20,191 nt of DNA from an uncultured Collinsella sp. (GTDB lineage Bacteria > Actinomycetota > Coriobacteriia > Coriobacteriales > Coriobacteriaceae), in NCBI GenBank assembly GCA_900541475.1, contig UQJV01000041.1, positions 1 through 20,191 on the forward strand, read 5' to 3'. The position numbers and the translations under genes were made by a program. Each line of letters begins with the position of its first letter. Within the stretch, counting starts at the first letter, position 1. This document shows positions 15,256 to 20,191 of the stretch, piece by piece. The notes beneath the pieces were generated by a model. It saw only the letters and a program-made list of their open reading frames with translations. It ran no database searches and was not told where the DNA came from.

Positions 15256-16926
15256 ATGCCTGGTGTTACCCCTGCAGAAGTTCTGTCCAACTTTGGTATT
15301 ACGCTGGTCGAAGATCCCGCCGAGAATCAGCCCCGCCTGCTGGTCGATCTACCCGCCGCGGAGCTCGTCGAGTACGCTATCCGCCGCAAAGAAGGCCGCA
15401 TGGCATCCAACGGCGCGCTGGTGATCGAGACGGGGGAGCGCACCGGCCGTTCACCCAACGATCGTTTTATCGTTGACACTCCCGATGTTCACGACAAGAT
15501 CGCCTGGGGCGCCGTCAACCGACCGCTTTCGATTGAGAGCTACGAGACCATCAAGGCCGGTATCGTCGACTACCTCAACGAACGCGACGTGTTTGTCACG
15601 CGCGGCATGGCGGGCGCCGACCGCAACCACACACGTCGCCTGCTCGTCGCCTGCGAGCGTGCCAGCCAGGCGCTCTTTATTAAGCAAATGCTCGCCCGCC
15701 CGCTTGCCCGCGAAATTGCGCGCACCGGCGAGCCAGACTTTTGCGTGCTCGCGGCACCTGGCTACCAGTGCGACCCCGCCATCAAGGGCCTCAACTCCAG
15801 CGCCGCCGTGGTCATCAACTTCCAGGAGCGCGTGATTCTGGTTGCCGGCACCGGTTACTCCGGCGAAATCAAAAAGTCCATCTTCAGCGTTATGAACTAC
15901 CTGCTGCCTGTCGAGGACGACGTGCTGCCCATGCACTGCTCGGCCAGCATGGATCCCGTCACGCATGAGACCGCGGTGTTCTTTGGCCTCTCCGGCACGG
16001 GTAAGACCACGCTTTCGGCCAACCCCACGCGCCTGCTGATCGGCGACGACGAGCACGGCTGGTCCGACATGGGCATCTTTAACGTCGAGGGCGGCTGCTA
16101 CGCCAAGTGCGAGGGCTTGGATGCGTTCCACGAGCCCGAGATCTTCAACGCCGTTCGCTTTGGCGCCATCTGTGAAAACGTGATGCTCGATGAGAACCGC
16201 AAGCCCAACTATGATGACGTCTCGATCACGCACAATACGCGCGTGGCCTATCCCGTCGAACACATTTCCAACGCGTGGACCAAGGGCATGGGCACCACCC
16301 CGAGCGTTGTGCTGTTTTTGACCTGTGATGCCTTTGGCGTGCTGCCGCCCATCTCGCGCCTGACGGCCGACGCTGCCATGTATCACTTTGTGACGGGCTT
16401 TACGGCCAAGATCCCCGGCACCGAGGTCGGCGTCACCGAGCCCACGCCCACGTTCTCCTCGCTGTTCGGAGAGCCGTTTATGCCGCTCGACCCCATGGTC
16501 TATGCCAAGATGCTCGGTGAGCGTATCGCCGACGGTCGCACGCGCGTCTATCTGGTCAACACCGGCTGGATTGGCGGCGGTTATGGCGTGGGCCATCGCA
16601 TCGAGCTTGCCTACACGCGCGCCCTGGTGGCCCGCGCCCTCGACGGCACCATCGAGGACAGCGAGTTTGTGCACGACGATATTTTTAACGTTGACATTCC
16701 CACCACGTGCCACGGTGTGCCCGATGGCATCCTGGTGCCGCGCCAGTACTGGCAGAGCACCGCTCGCTACGACGAGGCAGCGCACAACCTGGCGGTGATG
16801 TTTGAGGAGAACTTCGAGAAGAAGTACTCGCACCTGCCCGAGTCCGTCAAGGCCGCCGGCCCGCACGCTCAAGTGCCCGCCGACGCCCGTCATCGCGGCC
16901 GCGGCCTGCTGGGACTCCGCCACTAG
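15256..16926 (+). CDS. pckA: Phosphoenolpyruvate carboxykinase (ATP)
   Basis: A 556-residue ATP-type PEPCK catalysing oxaloacetate + ATP to PEP + CO2 + ADP, or the reverse in CO2-fixing fermenters. Key residues are ERTGRSP (R65, substrate), Y201 and K207 (GYSGEIKKS), H227 (MHCSA), P-loop GLSGTGKTT (244-252), metal site GDDEHGW (263-269) and R329 (HNTRVAYP). ATG 15256 is preceded by AAAGGAGG, so the longer open frame upstream is rejected. The protein runs about 19 residues past the family's usual AAGP-x ending, with a basic tail (DARHRGRGLLGLRH). A perfect terminator follows at 16942. Confidence 0.95.
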   Translation: MPGVTPAEVLSNFGITLVEDPAENQPRLLVDLPAAELVEYAIRRKEGRMASNGALVIETGERTGRSPNDRFIVDTPDVHDKIAWGAVNRPLSIESYETIKAGIVDYLNERDVFVTRGMAGADRNHTRRLLVACERASQALFIKQMLARPLAREIARTGEPDFCVLAAPGYQCDPAIKGLNSSAAVVINFQERVILVAGTGYSGEIKKSIFSVMNYLLPVEDDVLPMHCSASMDPVTHETAVFFGLSGTGKTTLSANPTRLLIGDDEHGWSDMGIFNVEGGCYAKCEGLDAFHEPEIFNAVRFGAICENVMLDENRKPNYDDVSITHNTRVAYPVEHISNAWTKGMGTTPSVVLFLTCDAFGVLPPISRLTADAAMYHFVTGFTAKIPGTEVGVTEPTPTFSSLFGEPFMPLDPMVYAKMLGERIADGRTRVYLVNTGWIGGGYGVGHRIELAYTRALVARALDGTIEDSEFVHDDIFNVDIPTTCHGVPDGILVPRQYWQSTARYDEAAHNLAVMFEENFEKKYSHLPESVKAAGPHAQVPADARHRGRGLLGLRH

Positions 16927-16941
16927 CGTCGCCTCAGACCC

Positions 16942-16982
16942 AAAACCACCACAAAGGGGACAGGCACCTTTGTGGTGGTTTT
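16942..16982. terminator. pckA terminator, copy 1 of a repeated hairpin
   Basis: AAAACCACCACAAAGG (16942-16957) and CCTTTGTGGTGGTTTT (16967-16982) are perfect 16-bp arms with a 9-nt loop. The stem ends in T4 on one side and starts with A4 on the other, so it can act in both directions. The same hairpin recurs at 17899 and, decayed, at 19939. Confidence 0.9.
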
Positions 16983-17009
16983 GCTCGCGCGGATGACTCA
17001 GGTTACAAT
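16981..17009 (+). promoter_or_regulatory. Candidate promoter of the B3/B4-domain gene
   Basis: TTGCTC (16981-16986), 17-nt spacer, TACAAT (17004-17009). It implies a start near 17016 and a leader of about 140 nt with several hairpins. It lies directly at the end of the pckA terminator. Confidence 0.5.
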
Positions 17010-17021
17010 ACGCCTGACATA

Positions 17022-17133
17022 TCGTCCCCTTCTCCGGATGGGGACAGCGCAAGCGCTCTTGTGACGGCACCGTAGGACTTTGAAGGTGGCCGTTGTAAGG
17101 GCGCTTTTTGTTTAGGCGCCCTCGCTCGGGCGC
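17022..17133 (+). promoter_or_regulatory. Structured 5' leader with alternative hairpins
   Basis: The leader contains GTCCCC/GGGGAC around a 10-nt loop (about 17029-17044), the small AGCGC/GCGCT hairpin, and a choice of pairings. GCGCCC (17116-17121) can pair with an upstream GGGCGC (17099-17104, across TTTTTG) or a downstream GGGCGC (17128-17133). Mutually exclusive stems just before a ribosome site are the pattern of attenuators and riboswitches. No known riboswitch class matches clearly. Confidence 0.4.
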
Positions 17134-17153
17134 GCACAATGAAGGGAGAGCGT

Positions 17154-17873
17154 ATGAAGAGCTTTATTGCCGAGGATTCATTTTGGGAGCTGTTTCCGCA
17201 GGCAGCGGTCGGTGTTGTGGTCGTGGAGGGCATGAAGCCCACGGCTCAGATTCCTCAAGAGGACGTGGATGTAATTGCGGCGTTGCTCGACCGCGCCAAT
17301 ATCGATGCGGAGCGTCATTTGACCAGCGACACTATCAGCGAGAACGCACCGGTCAAGGCATGGCGCGAGGCCTATCGTCTGTTCAAGACCAAAAAGGGCG
17401 CGCGTTGCTCAATCGAGAACCTGCTCAAGCGCGTGCTCAAAGGCAAACCGGTGGGCCACATTACGCCCGCGGTGGACATCTACAACACGGTGTCGCTGTC
17501 CTACGCGCTGCCCGTGGGAGGCGAGGATCTGCATGCGATTGAGGGGGATCTTCGCTTGAAGGTGACCGACGGTGGGGATGCGTTCCTGCCGCTTGGCGAA
17601 GAAGCGGATGACCCGACGCTGCCCGGCGAGCTCGCCTACATCGACGATGCGGGCGCCGTGTGCCGCTGCTGGAACTGGCGCGACGGTGTTCGAACGGCTC
17701 TATCCGACGATTCGGCCGACGCGTTCCTGGCGATTGAGTGCGTAGAGCCCGAGCGCATGGGGGACTGCCAGGCCGCCATCGATCGCTTAGCCGAGCTGCT
17801 TGAACGCTATCTGGGAGCGACGGTTGTCGTTAAGACGCTTGTGACCCGCGACAATCCCTGTGTGGAGCTGTAG
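17154..17873 (+). CDS. B3/B4 tRNA-binding-domain protein
   Basis: A 239-residue stand-alone B3/B4 domain protein, related to the editing region of the phenylalanyl-tRNA synthetase beta chain. Recognisable blocks are WREAYRLF (70-77), CSIENLLKRV (85-94), PAVDIYNTVSLSYALPVGG (105-123), GDLRLKVTDGGDAFLPLG (131-148) and a C-terminal YLGATVVVKTLV strand. I chose ATG 17154 because GAAGGGAGAG precedes it; an ATG at 17139 lies upstream of that site. By family analogy it may bind tRNA or clear mischarged aminoacyl-tRNA, but free-standing members are poorly characterised. Monocistronic, between two copies of the same terminator hairpin. Confidence 0.85.
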   Translation: MKSFIAEDSFWELFPQAAVGVVVVEGMKPTAQIPQEDVDVIAALLDRANIDAERHLTSDTISENAPVKAWREAYRLFKTKKGARCSIENLLKRVLKGKPVGHITPAVDIYNTVSLSYALPVGGEDLHAIEGDLRLKVTDGGDAFLPLGEEADDPTLPGELAYIDDAGAVCRCWNWRDGVRTALSDDSADAFLAIECVEPERMGDCQAAIDRLAELLERYLGATVVVKTLVTRDNPCVEL

Positions 17874-17898
17874 CGGCGCCTAGAACCTATTGATGCTC

Positions 17899-17937
17899 AA
17901 AACCACCACAAAGGCGCCTGTCCTTTGTGGTGGTTTT
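17899..17937. terminator. Terminator, copy 2 of the repeated hairpin
   Basis: AAAACCACCACAAAGG (17899-17914) and CCTTTGTGGTGGTTTT (17922-17937) are perfect arms with a 7-nt loop CGCCTGT. The arms are identical to copy 1, but the loop reads as the opposite strand of the copy 1 loop (GACAGGC). Stem plus T5 follows the B3/B4 gene. Confidence 0.9.
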
Positions 17938-18041
17938 TATGTTGATGGGTTAACAAATAGGGTGCGCAGGGCTGGCGGCCGATAAGTACGGTTAAGATGT
18001 TTACCCGTTAGCATTATGCAAGCGAAAGGCGGTCGTCTCCC

Positions 18042-18491
18042 ATGCAGCAGAGCGACGAGACACGTTTCGAGGACTTTGTCGGACTGATCAGCGGACTCTA
18101 CAAGGAGATCCAGCGCATTAAGACATCTGAGGGCGCAAGGCTGGGCCTTAAGGGCTCCGATATCATGTGCCTGTACTATCTTGAGCGCAGCAAGGACGGT
18201 CTGACTGGTGCCGACCTCGCCCGCATGGCTGGCGTGACCCGCGCTGCCGTCTCGCGCACGCTGGCTCATCTGGAGGAGGGCGGCTACGTCGAGGTCGACG
18301 ATTCGGCCGATGCCGCCGTTAAGTATCGCGCCCCGGTTCGTCTGACCACGTTAGGCGGCGAGAGCATGAACGAGGCCGATTGCATTATTGGCGAGGTGCT
18401 CGACGCCACCGGTAAGGCCATGGGTGTGGAGCAGCGCGAGCAGATGTATGCGTCGCTTCGCACGATTCTCGACACCCTGCGCGAGCTGTAG
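18042..18491 (+). CDS. MarR family transcriptional regulator
   Basis: A 149-residue winged-helix repressor of the MarR type. N- and C-terminal helices (1-45 and 105-149) would form the dimer interface. The recognition helix-turn-helix lies at about 54-80 (TGADLARMAGVTRAAVSRTLAHLEEGG), followed by a wing (84-102) with an Ala/Tyr-rich hairpin. The ATG is preceded by AAAGGCGG. Upstream DNA has GGTTAA twice (17947 and 17990), the second in an imperfect palindrome with TTTACC, a possible self-operator. degV lies 119 nt downstream on the same strand. The ligand and targets are unknown. Confidence 0.88.
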   Translation: MQQSDETRFEDFVGLISGLYKEIQRIKTSEGARLGLKGSDIMCLYYLERSKDGLTGADLARMAGVTRAAVSRTLAHLEEGGYVEVDDSADAAVKYRAPVRLTTLGGESMNEADCIIGEVLDATGKAMGVEQREQMYASLRTILDTLREL

Positions 18492-18610
18492 GGCCTCCTA
18501 GGCATTTGCTTCCCATTAACAACTGCATCGTCCCGTTTGGGCGCGTGTACCGTGCCGGAATATTGCTGTCAAAATTCCCTGCGCGAGGTCCGCGCAAGAA
18601 AGGATTCGCT

Positions 18611-19465
18611 ATGTCCGTCCGCATTATTACCGATTCCGCAAGCGATATGTCGCCGGCGGAGCACCCGGCACTGGCTGTTTTGCCGCTGTCCGTCACCTTT
18701 GGCACCGATGTGTACATGGATGGCATCGACATCGATCACCAGCGCTTTTACGAGATGCTCGTGGAACGCGATGAGCTGCCCAAGACCGGCCAGGTCAACC
18801 CGTACGCGTTTTCGCAGGCTATCACCGAGGTTCGTGAAGCCGGCGATGAGGCTGTGATTATTACTGTGGGCGCTAAGCTTTCGGGCACCAATCAGAGTGC
18901 CCGTACCGCACTTGCCGAGGCGCCGGGCGGCGACGTGTTCGTGGTAGACAGCAACAACGTCACCCTGGGCGAGCGCGTCTTGGTCGAGTATGCGCTGCGC
19001 TTGGTGGACGAGGGCCGTAGCGCGGCTCAGATCGCGGCGGCGGTCGAGGCCGTGCGCGACCGCGTGGTGGTTATCGGTTTGCTCGAGACGCTGGAGTACC
19101 TGGTGCGCGGCGGTCGTCTATCTGCTGCGGCCGGCGCCGTGGGCACGCTGCTTAACGTAAAGCCCGTGGTGGCTGTCGAGGACGGTCTGATCGTGCAGCT
19201 GGGCAAGGCGCGCGGTTCCAAGAACGGCCGCAACCTGCTGAACCAAAAGGTCGAAAAGGCAGGCGGCATCGACTTTTCCATGCCGCTGGCGCTTGGCTAT
19301 ACGGGCCTTTCGGATGTGGTGCTCAAGAAGTATATCGAGGACAGCGCGGCACTGTGGGCTGGCCACACTGAGGGCGAACTGCCCGTCCACACCATCGGCG
19401 CCACCATCGGCACCCACGTAGGCCCCGGCGCCGTAGCCGTAGCCTTCTTCCAGCCCGCCAACTAA
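18611..19465 (+). CDS. DegV family fatty-acid-binding protein (FakB-like)
   Basis: A 284-residue DegV protein. Family members bind a fatty acid and, as FakB, present it to the kinase FakA for phosphorylation and use in phospholipid synthesis. Motifs are the opening IITDSASDM (5-13), TFGTDVYMDG, LPKTGQVNP (57-64), KLSGTNQSA (89-97, ligand carboxylate loop), LEYLVRGGRLS (about 158-169) and the closing GPGAVAVAF. I chose ATG 18611 with AAAGGA upstream, rejecting a longer frame from 18506. No FakA gene is in the window. It may be in one transcript with the MarR gene, which would fit lipid-linked regulation, but this is inference. Confidence 0.92.
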   Translation: MSVRIITDSASDMSPAEHPALAVLPLSVTFGTDVYMDGIDIDHQRFYEMLVERDELPKTGQVNPYAFSQAITEVREAGDEAVIITVGAKLSGTNQSARTALAEAPGGDVFVVDSNNVTLGERVLVEYALRLVDEGRSAAQIAAAVEAVRDRVVVIGLLETLEYLVRGGRLSAAAGAVGTLLNVKPVVAVEDGLIVQLGKARGSKNGRNLLNQKVEKAGGIDFSMPLALGYTGLSDVVLKKYIEDSAALWAGHTEGELPVHTIGATIGTHVGPGAVAVAFFQPAN

Positions 19466-19478
19466 CCGACCCGCCAAC

Positions 19479-19568
19479 AAATGATCCCTTGGGGACGGAG
19501 GAAAACGGATCATCGTCCGCACGGAGGCCGCGAATGATCCTTTTTCCTCCGTCCCCATGGGATCATTT
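19479..19568. terminator. Long 35-bp inverted repeat after degV
   Basis: Arms 19479-19513 and 19534-19568 are reverse complements over 35 nt with two mismatches and a 20-nt loop. Each arm contains GATCC..GGGGACGGAGGAAAA. It is far longer than a terminator needs to be, and it carries the GGGGAC core. Likely a terminator derived from an extragenic palindrome. Confidence 0.75.
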
Positions 19569-19602
19569 CTTTATGCTGTTAATGCGGAGAGGGGAGCGAG
19601 CG

Positions 19603-19923
19603 ATGGCGTCTGAGGGCTTTTTTGAACGGGTGTACGAGGTGGTCGAGCAGATCCCCGAGGGGATGGTCGCCACGTATGGTCAGGTGGCGCTGCTCGCCGG
19701 TCGTCCACGAAGTGCGCGCTACGTGGGGTATGCCCTGCATAGCAATCCGCGCCCCGGCGAGATTCCCTGTCACCGCGTGGTGTTTGCCGACGGGCGTATA
19801 TGCGAGGGTTTTGCTTTTGGCGGTCCCGATGCTCAACGTGAGCTTTTGCTAGGGGAGGGTGTGGCGTTTAAGGACGACATGCACGTCGATCTGGGCGCCT
19901 GTCGCTGGCCTGCCGGACTCTAA
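19603..19923 (+). CDS. MGMT-family alkyltransferase-like protein (short form)
   Basis: A 106-residue protein equal to the DNA-binding C-terminal domain of O6-methylguanine-DNA methyltransferase without the N-terminal domain. Family features are the helix-turn-helix YGQVALLAG (25-33), an Arg finger R39 (RSARYVG), NPRPGEIPCHRVV (48-60) and GFAFGG (69-74). The active-site Cys is kept (C56 in PCHRV); many short alkyltransferase-like proteins have Trp there. I chose ATG 19603 with GAGAGGGGAG upstream; earlier in-frame ATGs lie at 19573 and 19582. It may repair alkylated bases itself or flag them for excision repair. Monocistronic. Confidence 0.85.
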   Translation: MASEGFFERVYEVVEQIPEGMVATYGQVALLAGRPRSARYVGYALHSNPRPGEIPCHRVVFADGRICEGFAFGGPDAQRELLLGEGVAFKDDMHVDLGACRWPAGL

Positions 19924-19938
19924 CAGCTCGTTCGTGTC

Positions 19939-19979
19939 AAAACCACTACAAAGGTGCCTGTCCCCTTTATGGCGGTTTT
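19939..19979. terminator. Terminator, decayed copy 3 of the repeated hairpin
   Basis: AAAACCACTACAAAGG (19939-19954) pairs with CCTTTATGGCGGTTTT (19964-19979) with two mismatches and one G-U pair. It is the same family as the hairpins at 16942 and 17899, with a TGCCTGTCC loop in the orientation of copy 2. T5 follows. Confidence 0.75.
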
Positions 19980-20071
19980 TCGTTGCAGGTTTACTGGGGC
20001 TAACTTATGGAGAAGCTATGGCGGCGCATATTGAGGCTATAAAGTAAACCAAGGTGAACTATATTGTATTC

Positions 20072-20191
20072 AGCAACGGAGCAGGCATTAGGCGATGAAA
20101 AAGCCTGCCCTGTTGAGTTTGATTCGCATCCCTCCCCTCTGTGCGATTCAACGGTGTACTTCGGGAACGGGCCCGCTGGCAACTGACTGCC
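20072..20191 (+). ncRNA. Structured leader RNA, possibly a truncated cobalamin-type riboswitch
   Basis: No gene fits the last about 210 nt. A hairpin CAAC..GCAGGC/GCCTGC..GTTG (about 20074-20117, two mismatches) is followed by TTGATTCGCA/TGCGATTCAA (10 bp, one mismatch) and then a segment with CGGTG, TTCGGGAACGGGCCCGC and GGCAACTG. That last part resembles the GGTGnnAnnCCGG..CGGnCCCGCnACTG core of cobalamin riboswitches, but the usual GGGAA block before it is not intact. The window ends before a B12-box or the regulated gene. Treat the class as tentative. Confidence 0.3.

Noticed and set aside
17083..17106. T-box antiterminator before the B3/B4 gene
   Set aside because: AAGGTGG resembles part of the T-box motif, but the ACCGCG continuation and the following GTCCC order are absent, and no specifier stem is evident.
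15451..17139. 562-codon minus-strand open frame opposite pckA
   Set aside because: pckA on the plus strand has every family motif and a strong ribosome site; the antisense product resembles no family.
19988..20050. GGTTTACT/AGTAAACC inverted repeat
   Set aside because: Perfect 8-bp arms, but 47 nt apart with no supporting inner structure; could be chance.
20000..20182. 60-codon minus-strand ORF at the right edge
   Set aside because: No ribosome site, no recognisable family, and it overlaps hairpins that look like a structured leader.
1..20191. CRISPR arrays, tRNA or rRNA genes, transposases, integrases
   Set aside because: No regularly spaced short repeats, no tRNA cloverleaf signature and no recombinase protein were found on either strand.

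Overview
The window is GC-rich (roughly 60% in most genes) with dense, bidirectional gene packing. ATP-type PEP carboxykinase, LctP lactate permease, a coriobacterial-style DUF559-like protein and many GGGGAC-containing intergenic hairpins together suggest a gut Coriobacteriia genome, most like Collinsella. That assignment is inference from gene content and style; no marker RNA gene is present.

Layout. Positions 52-1992 (minus): an M20 metallopeptidase followed by a short DUF1015 protein, probably one transcript. Positions 2146-3195 (plus): a lineage-specific protein with a Vsr/DUF559-like nuclease fold. Positions 3196-3545: an AT-rich gap holding a 48-bp inverted-repeat element and the serA terminator. 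Positions 3546-5903 (minus): the serC-serA serine biosynthesis operon. Positions 6045-8136 (minus): a MazG-like nucleotide pyrophosphohydrolase overlapping by 8 nt a GIY-YIG/DUF2075 helicase-like protein, distinctly AT-richer than its surroundings. Position 8251 (plus): a small, very acidic protein divergent from that pair. Positions 8591-10192 (minus): an NhaP2-type cation/proton antiporter with RCK_C domains. Positions 10516-11355 (plus): a PPP-type metallophosphoesterase. Positions 11673-13253 (minus): a Wzx-like flippase. Positions 13433-16926 (plus): lactate permease and pckA. Positions 17154-19923 (plus): a B3/B4-domain protein, a MarR regulator, a DegV/FakB protein and an MGMT-family protein. 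The right end looks like a structured leader RNA cut by the window edge.

How the genes fit together. Most are housekeeping or central metabolism: serine synthesis from 3-phosphoglycerate, lactate transport, and the PEP/oxaloacetate node, which can feed 3-phosphoglycerate by gluconeogenesis. Nearly every gap carries a strong inverted repeat. Several share a GGGGAC/GTCCCC core, and three are copies of one hairpin (AAAACCACCACAAAGG and its complement).

The best candidate for an under-described system is the MazG-like + GIY-YIG-DUF2075 operon, with the acidic protein opposite it. A nucleotide-pool hydrolase, a nuclease domain and a Schlafen-like P-loop ATPase in a compositionally foreign, translationally coupled pair would suit a phage-defence role. 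That role is inference only.
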